Assembly: GCF_017980685.1 (NCBI RefSeq)
Contig: NZ_JACXXO010000001.1
Span: forward strand, 496,001-560,000
Reading direction: 5' to 3'
Source: Pseudomonas iridis
GTDB taxonomy: Bacteria > Pseudomonadota > Gammaproteobacteria > Pseudomonadales > Pseudomonadaceae
DNA length: 64,000 bases
Shown: one piece after another, positions 1-8,362 of the stretch
Layout: every line of letters starts with the position of its first letter
Numbering within the stretch: position 1 is the stretch's first letter
Program-made: the position numbers and the translations under genes
The notes under the pieces: model-generated
What the model was told of the DNA's origin: nothing
Databases searched by the model: none
The model's input: only the letters and a program-made list of their open reading frames with translations

Positions 1-247
1 GAGCCTGGGCGATCACGGACAGTGTCAGAGTAGTTTTACCGGAAGATTCAGGACCGTAGATTTCAACGATACGGCCTTTTGGCAGGCCGCCAATGCCGAG
101 TGCAATGTCCAGACCCAGAGAGCCAGTGGAGATAGCCGGGATCGCCTGACGGTCCTGATCGCCCATACGCATTACGGCACCCTTGCCGAATTGACGTTCG
201 ATCTGACCCAGGGCCGCAGCCAAGGCTTTCTTCTTGTTGTCGTCCAT
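1..247 (-). CDS. recA: Recombinase RecA, N-terminal part (cut by window edge)
   Basis: The first 82 residues of RecA are present; the rest lies outside the window. The protein begins [13 protein letters not shown] and reaches the Walker A motif GPESSGKT at residues 65-72, which binds ATP. RecA forms filaments on single-stranded DNA, drives homologous recombination, and as a co-protease triggers self-cleavage of LexA and of phage-type repressors. That matters here because the tailocin repressor at 30.7 kb has the residues needed for the same reaction. A LexA box lies 41 bp upstream of the start codon. Confidence 0.97.
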   Translation of the reverse strand, partial: MDDNKKKALAAALGQIERQFGKGAVMRMGDQDRQAIPAISTGSLGLDIALGIGGLPKGRIVEIYGPESSGKTTLTLSVIAQA

Positions 248-287
248 TAAAGTCCTCACGTAATCAATAAGGCCTGACGGCCAACAC

Positions 288-303
288 CTGTATAAGTAGC
301 CAG
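288..303 (-). promoter_or_regulatory. LexA (SOS) box upstream of recA
   Basis: The site reads CTGTATAAGTAGCCAG on the plus strand, that is CTG-N10-CAG with the AT-rich centre of the Pseudomonas LexA consensus. It lies in the 83-bp gap between the cinA stop and the recA start, where the recA promoter must be. The family role is SOS control of recA; binding here is inferred from the match. Confidence 0.85.
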
Positions 304-330
304 TATTATTCCACAGCGTTCGCGGATCGC

Positions 331-831
331 CTACCCCTGATTTTCGATTTCTCGTGCCGCTAGTCGCATGAGCCCCTCTAGCGCGGCCTTCACCGTTTGT
401 CGGCGGACTTCATCGCGATTGCCCGCGAAGTGCTGCACTTCACTGGTCACCACATCGCCAACGCCCCAGGCAAGCCACACGGTGCCCACCGGTTTGTTTG
501 GCGTGCCACCGTCGGGCCCGGCCACACCGCTGACCGCCACGGCGAACCGCGCCAGGCTCTGTGCCTGCGCACCCAGCACCATCGCCTCGACCACCTCGCG
601 ACTGACTGCGCCCACCGAGTCGAACAATTCGGCCGGCACATTCAGTTGCTGGGTTTTCTGCCGGTTGGAGTACGTCACGTAACCGGCCTCGAACCACGCC
701 GAGCTGCCTGGAATCCGCGTGATGGCTTCGGCAATCCCGCCGCCGGTGCAGGACTCGGCGGTGGTGACGTGGGCATTGAGCACTTGCAGACGTCGGCCAA
801 GCTCGGCTGCCAGTTGAGTGATCTCTTTCAC
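331..831 (-). CDS. cinA: CinA C-terminal domain protein (nicotinamide-nucleotide amidase, PncC type)
   Basis: This 166-aa stand-alone CinA C-terminal domain deamidates NMN to nicotinate mononucleotide in pyridine nucleotide salvage. The motif TAESCTGG at residues 24-31 carries the catalytic serine, and [18 protein letters not shown] further on is typical of the family. I chose the GTG at 831 because GGAG sits just upstream and the product then begins MKEITQL; an in-frame ATG at 870 would add 13 residues. Its usual neighbour recA follows. On its upstream side is the tailocin lysis cassette, so the cinA border marks the downstream edge of the tailocin locus. Confidence 0.9.
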   Translation of the reverse strand: MKEITQLAAELGRRLQVLNAHVTTAESCTGGGIAEAITRIPGSSAWFEAGYVTYSNRQKTQQLNVPAELFDSVGAVSREVVEAMVLGAQAQSLARFAVAVSGVAGPDGGTPNKPVGTVWLAWGVGDVVTSEVQHFAGNRDEVRRQTVKAALEGLMRLAAREIENQG

Positions 832-898
832 GTTGCTCTCCGGATCGTGTGGAATGCGTCCACCGTACACGAGCCGGTTGTGCTTTCAATACACAAGC

Positions 899-1417
899 TT
901 ATTCAAAATGTTCGGGCGCCAACGCTCTGACATAGGCCTGACAGGCCTGCAAGGCAATCAGTCCGCGATCGCCTTCGTCGGTGATGGCGACAATTCGTTG
1001 AGCATGCGCCGGGTCAAGTCGGGCGCGTACGGTTGCATGATCCACGCCGCCGGTGCCGGCGGCGGCTGGCACTGCACAGCCTGCGGCAACGTCGCCTGCG
1101 TCGAGGAGGACTGACAGGCGCACATCAGCAGTGGCAAGACGATCGCGCAGGCGATCCTGATCACGTTGGGCATCGCTCAGCGCTCGATAGTGGGTTTGTT
1201 CACTGGCTGCTAGCCGCTGCTCGAGGGCCAGACGTTTATCCTGCTCGGCTTGTTGCGCGGTGGCTGCGGTCAGGGTCAGTTGATTGAGGACTTCTGCGTT
1301 TAACCGAGCCTGTTCGGCCAGTTGCCGACCGTAGCGCCAGTCCTGAAGTTGCCAGGCCAGTGCCGCAGCCCCCAGGGCCAGCAACGCCATGCCGATCACT
1401 CGCCAGGTGATTGGCAT
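899..1417 (-). CDS. Rz-like inner-membrane spanin
   Basis: A 172-aa protein with one N-terminal membrane segment (about residues 5-22, an alanine/leucine-rich stretch) followed by a charged, probably coiled-coil periplasmic part (about residues 30-100) rich in Gln, Glu, Arg and Ala. This is the layout of phage Rz (i-spanin), which joins an outer-membrane Rz1 lipoprotein to fuse inner and outer membranes in the last lysis step. Start ATG at 1417 is preceded by a GA-rich ribosome site; frames further upstream run through the endolysin gene. It overlaps the endolysin end by 22 bp and holds a complete Rz1 gene in another frame. Confidence 0.85.
   Translation of the reverse strand: MPITWRVIGMALLALGAAALAWQLQDWRYGRQLAEQARLNAEVLNQLTLTAATAQQAEQDKRLALEQRLAASEQTHYRALSDAQRDQDRLRDRLATADVRLSVLLDAGDVAAGCAVPAAAGTGGVDHATVRARLDPAHAQRIVAITDEGDRGLIALQACQAYVRALAPEHFE
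958..1173 (-). CDS. Rz1-like outer-membrane spanin lipoprotein, embedded in the Rz gene
   Basis: This 71-aa frame lies entirely inside the Rz gene in a different frame, as in lambda-type Rz/Rz1 pairs. It starts MPNVIRIACAIVLPLLMCAC, a short lipoprotein signal with a cysteine at about residue 20, then a proline-rich stretch (QPPPAPAAW). A small proline-rich lipoprotein nested in Rz is the signature of Rz1 (o-spanin). Its predicted site is the inner leaflet of the outer membrane. Confidence 0.82.
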   Translation of the reverse strand: MPNVIRIACAIVLPLLMCACQSSSTQATLPQAVQCQPPPAPAAWIMQPYAPDLTRRMLNELSPSPTKAIAD

Positions 1418-1962
1418 AACACCGCCCTCGCCCGCGCCCAGATCTCGAGCCGATCCTGCAAACCGTTCAACCCGCCATTGATACGCCGGGTGATGGTGTT
1501 GAACTGATCGCGATCGGCGAGCTCGTTCAAGCCATTCTTTTCCCAGAACCACGCGGCGGACTCGGCGGCCCATTGCGGCTGCTCCAACAGTTCCGGTAAG
1601 GACAGCAACCGCTCATCGCCGAACAGGCCGAGGCTGCATTGGCGGTAGTTGCTGCGACCGGTTATCTGGATCAAACCGCGACCGCGGTATTTCTGCCCGT
1701 CGCCATCGGCCTGCGGCGTGTTGCCTAGACGTAACGCCAGCGTGCCGGTGTCGTATTTGCTCAGGTACTGGTTGTTGCCCAACTCGCGCACGTATTGCAA
1801 CTGGCCCGATTCGTGGCCGACTTGCGCAAGAAATGCAGCGACACGTTTAGGCGTATCGATGCGGTGGTTGGCCATGGCGCTATTGAGCGCAGAAACAAAA
1901 ACGCCCGCTTGGGAGCGGGCGTTGGGCATGATGTTTAAAAGGTTGTTTTCATTTATTTGCAT
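1396..1962 (-). CDS. Glycoside hydrolase family 19 (chitinase-like) endolysin
   Basis: This 188-aa protein matches phage endolysins of the GH19 fold: VGHESGQLQYVRE (residues 48-60) holds the catalytic glutamates, YRGRGLIQITGRSNY (about 92-106) is the conserved substrate-cleft strand, and AAWFWEKNGLN follows. It should cut peptidoglycan glycan strands once the holin opens the membrane, releasing tailocin particles. No signal peptide is visible, so holin-dependent export is expected. GGAGG lies 10 nt upstream of the ATG. The holin of this cassette is about 27 kb upstream (29.1-29.4 kb). A strong hairpin overlaps codons 13-22. Confidence 0.9.
   Translation of the reverse strand: MQINENNLLNIMPNARSQAGVFVSALNSAMANHRIDTPKRVAAFLAQVGHESGQLQYVRELGNNQYLSKYDTGTLALRLGNTPQADGDGQKYRGRGLIQITGRSNYRQCSLGLFGDERLLSLPELLEQPQWAAESAAWFWEKNGLNELADRDQFNTITRRINGGLNGLQDRLEIWARARAVLCQSPGE
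1897..1923 (-). terminator. Terminator-like hairpin inside the endolysin coding start
   Basis: On the minus strand a perfect 10-bp stem (AACGCCCGCT / AGCGGGCGTT, 4-nt loop) is followed at once by TTT-G-TTT. It has the form of an intrinsic terminator but lies within endolysin codons 13-22. It may be chance conservation of coding sequence, or an attenuator that lowers lysis-gene transcription relative to the tail genes. Confidence 0.45.
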
Positions 1963-2075
1963 GATGCGTAATCCTCCCTGGATGCCCGGATTGAATCATG
2001 GTTGGCGGCAGAGACCTGCTAGGCATTTTTATCAGAAGTTTTCCGGCGACGGCGTCTTCATGAAGTCCTGGTGAT

Positions 2076-2522
2076 TTAAAGTGTCGCAGCCAACCACCTC
2101 GGCGCTAGCGGCCGATGCTCGCTGAACGGGAAAAAAGAAACCTGCGGCCAATCTCGCAGCGCCCGTCGATAGGTTTGCAGTTCGGCGTATTGCTCAGTGG
2201 TCAACGTGGTGCCGCCGCCGTCCTCAAGCTCATCGCGATCGCGGGCTACCAAACCGTCAGTGGCGGCCAGTTGCGCGGTGCGCCAATGACGTTCGGCGTC
2301 GGCGGCTTCCTCTGCCGAAGGAGGCGGTGGGTCAACCAGAATTGGGAAACCGTTATCCGCCCGCACACCAATGACTTTTGCAGAGACCGACAGTTGTTGC
2401 AGAAGCGAGGTCCAGTAGGCTTGAGGAATTTCGATGACGTCGTCGGGAATGTCCGACAAATGGATACCCGGTACATAAACGCCCCGGGTGCTGGCGCTGA
2501 AGAGAACACTGTAGACGTTCAT
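2076..2522 (-). CDS. Tail fibre assembly chaperone (third fibre pair)
   Basis: A 148-aa protein starting directly after the fibre gene stop at 2523. The N-terminal half resembles fibre-assembly proteins (short beta segments, then IPDDVIEIPQAYW), and the C-terminal part ends with the phage tail assembly chaperone motif (LQTYRRALRDWPQV, about residues 117-130). Such chaperones fold and trimerise the C-terminal tip of the fibre encoded just upstream. It is the last structural gene before the lysis genes. Confidence 0.8.
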   Translation of the reverse strand: MNVYSVLFSASTRGVYVPGIHLSDIPDDVIEIPQAYWTSLLQQLSVSAKVIGVRADNGFPILVDPPPPSAEEAADAERHWRTAQLAATDGLVARDRDELEDGGGTTLTTEQYAELQTYRRALRDWPQVSFFPFSEHRPLAPRWLAATL

Positions 2523-3419
2523 TCAATAACCCTTCACCTGATAGTGGACAGTCCAGCCAGCCGAGACCGTGCCGAGATAACTGCGGATTTTCAGATGGCA
2601 CCCGAATTTGTTTGCCGGCGGGTTGCCATTCATAATAACCATGGCGCTATCGCCCCCGGCATGAGTCGCCACGATGTTGCTGAATGCATTGGGGAAAGCG
2701 ATAGGGAATACGACATTGACATCGCCATTGGCGTCCGAAACTGCCGCCCCCCACTGCTCGATGACGCCGCTCGCAAACCGCTGATAGCCGGCATCGCCAA
2801 AGACACCGGAATGAACCGACGCGAACCGGTCGCTGACCGAGCCGCCGTAGAGGCGCCAGTCGCCGCCTGTACGGAACAACTGCGCGGAGTCACCGATACC
2901 CAGTACCAGCGATCCCACCGTATTGCTGCTGACAATACGGTCGTTCGCCGCCGGGTTGATCGTCAGCACACCGGTGCCAAGATTGAGGATGGTCAGCGTG
3001 CTTGCGTTCATGACACTGGTGGAGACGGGCATCGTGGCTGTGATCGCCGCGCCGCTGTAGAAACTCACAACTCCGCCCACCTGAGCCGCCGTCAATGCGG
3101 TGCTGGTCACATAGGTCGTAAAACCGGAAAACTGCAAACCGCTGCGAGCCACAAACCCGGTGGTGGCGATGGTCTGACTGTTGTCGAACTGCGGCGCCGT
3201 TGCAAACAATCGATTGCCACGCAGGGCCGCCAGCAGTTGATCGGTCTTGGCTTCAGACGCGGTGAGGCCGGCGGCCTGAATGACATTCAGCAACTCCTGT
3301 GTGACGCCGTTGCCCCAACTGGCCGGAATCAAAGACCCCGGTTTGCCGGCGATCGGGTCTTCATCGACAAACCTGCCGCTGACGAGACCGGCACTAGGGA
3401 CACTGTTTGGATAGTCCAC
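2523..3419 (-). CDS. Tail fibre protein, third copy (Mu-like module)
   Basis: A 298-aa fibre. Residues 1-60 (MDYPNSVPSAGLVSGRFVDE, then a PGSLIPASWGN block) are shared with the two fibres at 4016-5110 and 5598-6329 and probably attach to the baseplate. The centre is Ser/Thr/Gly/Val-rich, as expected for beta structure. The C-terminal 100 residues contain YQRFASGVIEQWG, a gp53-like receptor-tip motif. Function inferred: binding of a target-cell surface sugar, probably LPS, by the tailocin. A dedicated chaperone follows. Confidence 0.82.
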   Translation of the reverse strand: MDYPNSVPSAGLVSGRFVDEDPIAGKPGSLIPASWGNGVTQELLNVIQAAGLTASEAKTDQLLAALRGNRLFATAPQFDNSQTIATTGFVARSGLQFSGFTTYVTSTALTAAQVGGVVSFYSGAAITATMPVSTSVMNASTLTILNLGTGVLTINPAANDRIVSSNTVGSLVLGIGDSAQLFRTGGDWRLYGGSVSDRFASVHSGVFGDAGYQRFASGVIEQWGAAVSDANGDVNVVFPIAFPNAFSNIVATHAGGDSAMVIMNGNPPANKFGCHLKIRSYLGTVSAGWTVHYQVKGY

Positions 3420-3441
3420 TGCACTTCTCCTTATGTATAAA

Positions 3442-4008
3442 TCAGATGTTTATCGTTGTGCAGGGCACAGCGGGCCAGGTAATTCCCTCGGGGAAATTGG
3501 CCTTTTTCTCGATCCGGTTGAGCTCCACGCTGTAGAGCTTCCACTCGATCAGCAGCAATTGTTCATCGTGACTCGCATCACCAATGTCTTCGGCGTATTG
3601 CAGGGGGGCGATACGCAGGACTGCTTCGCGCAACAATGCATCGCGCTTGTCGAGAAATTGTTGTTTGACGCACGACAAGCGAGCCTGCGTATCCAACACC
3701 CAGGCGTTATCGCGCCAGATATGGAACTCACCCGGCCACGGCTGCGCGGTCAGGGTGTCAGGCAGCTCCCCCAGTTCGGTCCAGATCAGTTGAGCACCGC
3801 CGTCCTTGCGATAAACCACACCACGACGGTCAATCACTTCACGGGGTACGCCGTTGATCAGCGCCCAGCTGCGGCCGGCTTCCGGTTCAGGCAGCTCGAA
3901 CGACAGTTCAACGGCATTGCCGGGAAGCTGGACGCCGATACCCGGCGTGACAATGAACTCGACGGGCCCGGACAGAGCGCCCGAACCATCAAATAGATAA
4001 TTGAACAT
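3442..4008 (-). CDS. Tail fibre assembly chaperone (second fibre pair)
   Basis: The start is ATG 4008 (MFNYLFDGSGALSGPVEF), 188 aa, 7 bp after the fibre stop at 4016; the frame stays open upstream into the fibre gene but nothing supports an earlier start. The C-terminal part has the chaperone signature LLLIEWKLYSVELNRIE followed by FPEGITWPAVP, typical of the Caudo_TAP family. It should serve the 364-aa fibre just upstream. It differs clearly in sequence from the other two chaperones, consistent with pairing to a different fibre tip. Confidence 0.82.
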   Translation of the reverse strand: MFNYLFDGSGALSGPVEFIVTPGIGVQLPGNAVELSFELPEPEAGRSWALINGVPREVIDRRGVVYRKDGGAQLIWTELGELPDTLTAQPWPGEFHIWRDNAWVLDTQARLSCVKQQFLDKRDALLREAVLRIAPLQYAEDIGDASHDEQLLLIEWKLYSVELNRIEKKANFPEGITWPAVPCTTINI

Positions 4009-4015
4009 AAGTGCC

Positions 4016-5110
4016 TCAGATGAGTTTGATGCGGCCGGGATAGGCGATGTTGCGAGGTCGGGATTTGAAGGAGTAGAGCAAAGTGGCTGCAGGATCCATC
4101 TGATAGCTGGTACCTGCTGGAAAGATCGGGCCGCCATTGCTGAGTCCCGATATGTATTGCGACTCCTCCCGAGTATCTGCCCCTACAGCTGCCAGGCTAT
4201 CCGTCCAGCGGGATCCAACGGCGCCACCGCCATTCGCCCCCATTGCATACGAATGCGTGGATCCGGGCTGGAAGGTTCCCATAACGCGCCCTGAGTCCAC
4301 GCCACGGCCTTCGTCCAGAACCCGCAGGAATTCCCCTCGTCCTTCAGGGCCACGAAACGTCGTCGCACCGTCACCCGTGGTCCATTTCCCCTCGGTGCCT
4401 AGGCGTAAAGCTTCTGCTCCCAGCATTCCCGATTGTTGGGCGTGGTCCCATAGCCAGGGCCATTCAGCACGCTTCATGACAGTGCCATTGAGCGCACCGT
4501 ATCCACCGGGACTGAGCATCAGGGTCGTTTCGAAAAACGGACGTCCCAACGGGGTGTTGTCAAACCGACCGACCGGCCACCAACTCCCCGCCCCATCACT
4601 GCGCAAATGCCACCAATCTCCCCCCCCCATCAATACGAAAAACGGGTAGCCGCTGGCTGAAAGATGTGTGTGAAAGCGGATGCGATCAGCGCCGGACGTA
4701 TGGATGACCATGCGATTACCACTGTTGTCGAACCGGCGCAAAATCACGTCACGCACACCAAGTGCGACGTTGGCCGGTGGCAGCAACAAGGTCACAGGCC
4801 CCAGGCTGCCGTCGACCAACACAAGACCAAGCTCCTGCTCGCTGAGCGTCCTGGACGCAGCCAGTCGAGTGATGATCGAGCGCATAGGACTTGCACTCGC
4901 GATGATCGACTGAATCGCCTTGTACAACTGGCCGGTATCGGATTCCGAAGCCACCAGTCCACCGCCAGTAATTACACTCAGAATCTCCTGAGTAACGCTG
5001 TTGCCCCACACCGCCGGAATCAACGACCCCGGCGTACCTGCCACCGGGTTTTCATCGACGAAGCGGCCATCGACCAAGCCGACGCTGGGGACGCTTTTTG
5101 GATAATCCAT
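4016..5110 (-). CDS. Tail fibre protein with collar-like tip, second copy (Mu-like module)
   Basis: A 364-aa fibre with the shared attachment block at residues 1-60 (MDYPKSVPSVGLVDGRFVDE). The second half is a phage tail-collar type region: FRGPEGRGEFLRVLDEGRGVDSGR near residues 245-270 and the end SFKSRPRNIAYPGRIKLI. Collar-type C-termini occur in fibres of P2- and Mu-like tails. It is the longest of the three fibres here and the only one with this tip type. Its chaperone starts 7 bp downstream. Confidence 0.83.
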   Translation of the reverse strand: MDYPKSVPSVGLVDGRFVDENPVAGTPGSLIPAVWGNSVTQEILSVITGGGLVASESDTGQLYKAIQSIIASASPMRSIITRLAASRTLSEQELGLVLVDGSLGPVTLLLPPANVALGVRDVILRRFDNSGNRMVIHTSGADRIRFHTHLSASGYPFFVLMGGGDWWHLRSDGAGSWWPVGRFDNTPLGRPFFETTLMLSPGGYGALNGTVMKRAEWPWLWDHAQQSGMLGAEALRLGTEGKWTTGDGATTFRGPEGRGEFLRVLDEGRGVDSGRVMGTFQPGSTHSYAMGANGGGAVGSRWTDSLAAVGADTREESQYISGLSNGGPIFPAGTSYQMDPAATLLYSFKSRPRNIAYPGRIKLI

Positions 5111-5170
5111 TGTTTAATTTCCTTTACCTGGAACATTGACGGGGGGCGATGTCGACGACGCGGCATCCGC

Positions 5171-5596
5171 TCACTCGGCGGCCATCCAGACAGGCTTTTT
5201 CGGGCGGGACCGTTTGGAGGGGAATTTCTTTGCCTGGGGCCACTTGCGCAGCGCCTGCAGATAGCTCAAAAGCGCCTGGTAGTCAGCGTCGGAAAGCGTG
5301 GTGGCTTTCATCAGTTCCGCTTCGTCCCGATGGCGATCACGCAGCCAGACCACGCGATCAAATTCTTTATCGCGCCATGCCTTGGCTTCTGCCGAGGCGT
5401 GCTCGTCGGTAGGTGCCGCGGGTTCAATCAGAATCGGCAGACCAAGATCATCATGGCCTCTCTCCGTGCCGGGGGCCGGATTGGCGATCACCGACTCATA
5501 ACGTGCCTCGTCAATTTCAACGGCATCGTCCGGAAGGCTCGTGTGATAACCCGACAAATAGGTGTTGCCGGTGGTGCGGCTATAGAAACGTTTCAT
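5171..5596 (-). CDS. Tail fibre assembly chaperone (first fibre pair)
   Basis: A 141-aa protein starting at ATG 5596 (MKRFYSRTTGNTYLSGYH), one base after the fibre stop at 5598. The C-terminal motif (LLSYLQALRKWPQAKKFPSK, about residues 105-125) is that of phage tail assembly chaperones, and the tail end is strongly basic. It should fold the tip of the 243-aa fibre encoded upstream. Confidence 0.8.
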   Translation of the reverse strand: MKRFYSRTTGNTYLSGYHTSLPDDAVEIDEARYESVIANPAPGTERGHDDLGLPILIEPAAPTDEHASAEAKAWRDKEFDRVVWLRDRHRDEAELMKATTLSDADYQALLSYLQALRKWPQAKKFPSKRSRPKKPVWMAAE

Positions 5597-5597
5597 T

Positions 5598-6329
5598 TCA
5601 GTTCCCCACCCCCAGGACAGTAACAAAACCGTTGCCACCAGAATTACTCAAGACTTGAACCTGGCTCGGATCAAAGTAGGTAACCAATGGTGGAGTGATG
5701 ATGTCGAAAAAAGGCGCGTTTGCGCTGTGTGAGTAACTTGCCCACGTCGCGGCACATTGGGTCTTGAAAGCCACCGGCCAAGGTTTTGCAGCGTAGGTTT
5801 TATCGGCAGCGATGGTGATCAGGACCCACTGGATCATGAATCCCCCCAACCAACTCGGAAAAGCGATATAGCCATTCGCGCCGATACTGTATGAAACACC
5901 AAACCAGAGTTTTTTCGGGGTGACGATAGTGGTGTCATCCGTCCCCGCATTGACTTGGGCCTGAGTAGCAATTCGCGCCCAGCCAGAAACCGTTTCCGTG
6001 GCTTGAACCACTTTCTTTTCGATCGCTTGAAACACGCGCTGCGGCGTCATCAGACGACTATTGCTGGTACCGGCTTCGGCTTCATCCTTGCTTGCGAAAG
6101 ATTCAGTTTTGTTCTTCTCGACAATCGCAGAAATCGCCGCTTTGAGCTGCGTGCTATCGCCTTCGTCAGGCACAAGTCCGGCAGCAGTAATCGCGTTGAC
6201 TATTTCATCGGTAACACTGTTGCCCCACCGAGCCGGAATCAACGACCCCGGCGTTCCCATCAACGGGTTCTCATCGACAAACTTCCCGTTCACCAACCCG
6301 GCGCTGGGCACACTTTTCGGATAATCCAT
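5598..6329 (-). CDS. Tail fibre protein, first copy (Mu-like module)
   Basis: A 243-aa fibre, the shortest of three. It has the shared N-terminal attachment block (residues 1-60), then a linker with NSRLMTPQRVFQAIEKKV (about 90-107), a segment typical of phage fibre shafts, and a gp53-like C-terminal tip (SIGANGYIAFPSWLGGFMIQW, about residues 148-168). It starts 12 bp after the gp48-like gene, the standard position of the first fibre gene in Mu-like tails. Confidence 0.83.
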   Translation of the reverse strand: MDYPKSVPSAGLVNGKFVDENPLMGTPGSLIPARWGNSVTDEIVNAITAAGLVPDEGDSTQLKAAISAIVEKNKTESFASKDEAEAGTSNSRLMTPQRVFQAIEKKVVQATETVSGWARIATQAQVNAGTDDTTIVTPKKLWFGVSYSIGANGYIAFPSWLGGFMIQWVLITIAADKTYAAKPWPVAFKTQCAATWASYSHSANAPFFDIITPPLVTYFDPSQVQVLSNSGGNGFVTVLGVGN

Positions 6330-6340
6330 TGCATCACTCC

Positions 6341-6946
6341 CTAGTCATAGTTGATGTGCACCTTGGTATGCGCCGGCGCGCTGCGGTGGATCAGGCATTC
6401 CAGTGCCGAGCCCGGGTTTACGCCGAAGCGTTCGCCCCAGTAACTCGCCCCGAAGCGTCGACCCAGCAGCAAGCGGCCGCCGGTGTTGAGCGTCCACATG
6501 AATTGCGCTTCCCAGGTGCCGAAATGCGCCGAGCCAAAACGCGCGCGCCCCATGCGTGGCGCTTCGTGCTCGGTGATGGAGGCGTTGGGGTAGCCCTGGC
6601 TTTTGGCGATTTCGAGGTAGTAACCGACCGCCTGACTGCCAACCGCGAGCAAGCGCCGGCGCACGGCGAGACGGCGGTCGTCGAACAGGGGTTCGGCGCC
6701 CAGGCACGGGTCGGGCAGGTTCATTACCCGTTCCCAGTCCGGTACCAGTTCGCTGACGCCGGCGGGGTCCATTTCGTTGAGCAGATCGGCGGCGCGGGCG
6801 TCGAGGCGCGCCAGTTCGACGGCGACGCCTTGCAGCACTTCTTCAAGTTCCGGAACCCGCTCCGGGTCCCATGCGGGACCTGATGGCAGCAATGCGCGAA
6901 GTTGCGCCTGATATTGCGCGGCGGTTCTTATGCCCCCCATACGCAA
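6341..6946 (-). CDS. Mu gp48-like baseplate protein (YmfQ/DUF2313 family)
   Basis: A 201-aa protein beginning with a QYQAQLRALLPSGPAWDPER motif characteristic of YmfQ/Mu gp48 proteins, which sit at the baseplate rim between gp47 and the fibres. The C-terminal region has FGSAHFGTWEAQFMWTLN and ends with AHTKVHINYD, both usual in this family. Its start overlaps the gp47 gene by 19 bp, suggesting translational coupling. Confidence 0.88.
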   Translation of the reverse strand: MRMGGIRTAAQYQAQLRALLPSGPAWDPERVPELEEVLQGVAVELARLDARAADLLNEMDPAGVSELVPDWERVMNLPDPCLGAEPLFDDRRLAVRRRLLAVGSQAVGYYLEIAKSQGYPNASITEHEAPRMGRARFGSAHFGTWEAQFMWTLNTGGRLLLGRRFGASYWGERFGVNPGSALECLIHRSAPAHTKVHINYD

Positions 6947-7974
6947 CCTCCGAAGGTGAGCAGTTCACTTGGGGCGGCGGGCACATCGACGACCGGTGCG
7001 GTGAGCGTGTGATCGTATTCGCCGCCAGCGCTGCTGATAGCTTCGCGGATGTGGCTGATCAGCAACGGCACGCCAAGATCGGCTTCACGGTTGTGCAAGT
7101 CGCGCAACTGCGCTTCGACGGCGGCACGCACAGCGGTGGTGTCGGGATTGACGCTTTTGAAGCGATACACCACCGGCACTTGAATCGGCTTCTGCACATG
7201 CACTTCGGCGGTGACCGGGCGCAGCGGTTCGATGTAGTCCTGAACTTCTGCCAGTTGCTCGTCGTTGGGTACTGGTTGCGGATCGTCGTCACGCATGATG
7301 AACACCGTCACCGTGCCCGGGCCGAGCAAACCGCCACGGCACCATGCGCGGGTCACGCCCGGCACTTCCAGCGCCCAGGTCTCGTAGTCATTGGCCGAAC
7401 CGCCATGGGGGATGACGCGATAGGAGCGGATCACCCGCGAGCGCAGCGACTCCAGACTTTCGCGCGCCACGCCCCCGCTGAGTCCTGGCGCCAAAACGAC
7501 AAAACTGGTGCCGACAATGCCGGCGATCGGCTGCACCGGGGTCAATGCCAGACCGGCATCGGCGTTGCCCAAACTGCCGGCATCCAGCGCGGCGATGGTC
7601 GTGGTGTTGATGCCATTGGCGGTGGTGCGCGCCGTGGTCACTTTGTAGGTGCGACCGTCGTTCGTTTGCAGCAACGTGTCCACGTCCAGCACTGCGCCGG
7701 CCATCGCGGTGAAACTGACGCTGCCGCTGGCCGCTTGCGCGGGTTTGCGCGGCTGGTTCAGACGCAGCGCGGCGATGCGTTCCAGGGTCGACTCGTCGGC
7801 TTTGTCCGGCAGGATCTGCTCGGCGATCCAGTCGAGATAACCGTACAGACCATAAGCGGCGCCGCCCAAGGTGCGGGCCAGCACTTGCGCATCGGACTGG
7901 CGCAGCGAATCGCCGGCCAGGTCGCTTTGGGTGCGCTTGATCAGCACCGGCAGCGAAGGGGTTTCAAACGGCAT
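6928..7974 (-). CDS. Baseplate J-like protein (Mu gp47)
   Basis: A 348-aa baseplate wedge protein of the Baseplate_J/gp47 family: N-terminal MPFETPSLPVLIKRTQSDL, then LRQSDAQVLARTLGGAAYGLYGYLDWIAEQ split over residues 20-50, and the central beta region. The C-terminal half carries GSANDYETWALEVPGVTRAW, the most conserved family segment. It builds the contractile-tail wedge together with the gp46 and gp48 products on either side. It overlaps the gp46 gene by 11 bp. Confidence 0.9.
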   Translation of the reverse strand: MPFETPSLPVLIKRTQSDLAGDSLRQSDAQVLARTLGGAAYGLYGYLDWIAEQILPDKADESTLERIAALRLNQPRKPAQAASGSVSFTAMAGAVLDVDTLLQTNDGRTYKVTTARTTANGINTTTIAALDAGSLGNADAGLALTPVQPIAGIVGTSFVVLAPGLSGGVARESLESLRSRVIRSYRVIPHGGSANDYETWALEVPGVTRAWCRGGLLGPGTVTVFIMRDDDPQPVPNDEQLAEVQDYIEPLRPVTAEVHVQKPIQVPVVYRFKSVNPDTTAVRAAVEAQLRDLHNREADLGVPLLISHIREAISSAGGEYDHTLTAPVVDVPAAPSELLTFGGCVWGA

Positions 7975-8362
7975 AGATCACCTGCCAACTGTTATCGGGG
8001 TTGATGTCCAGACGTTCACCGTCGGCCAGGGTCAGGACCGTGCGCAGGTTCAGGCGCTGCGCGTCGAGGCGTTCGCTGATGATGTCGATGGCGCTGCAAT
8101 GGCCGTCGTCGATCAGCCATTGCAAGGCTTCGCGGGCATAAAACTCGGCGTCCATCTGGGTCTGTCGGGTCAGCTTGACCCGACGCAACAGCCACAGACG
8201 CGAGCCGATGCGATCGTCGGCAACGGTGGGAAAAGTGTCGCCCCACCAGCCGTAGCGCTCTTCGTCGTCGAGGGCGTCGTCATCGGCGGCGCGACGCCAG
8301 CTGAACAGGCTGATGAGCACGGCGCGGGTCAGCGCGGCGTGGAGGTTCTGGCTGATAAACAT
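7964..8362 (-). CDS. Mu gp46-like baseplate protein
   Basis: A 132-aa protein of the phage GP46 family (functional counterpart of the gp25 wedge protein). Visible family features are RYGWWGDTFPTVADDRIGSR near residues 37-56 and a C-terminal LNLRTVLTLADGERLDI segment. The ATG at 8362 shares a base with the TGA of the gp45 gene, so I prefer it over a GTG one codon earlier. Confidence 0.88.
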   Translation of the reverse strand: MFISQNLHAALTRAVLISLFSWRRAADDDALDDEERYGWWGDTFPTVADDRIGSRLWLLRRVKLTRQTQMDAEFYAREALQWLIDDGHCSAIDIISERLDAQRLNLRTVLTLADGERLDINPDNSWQVIYAV

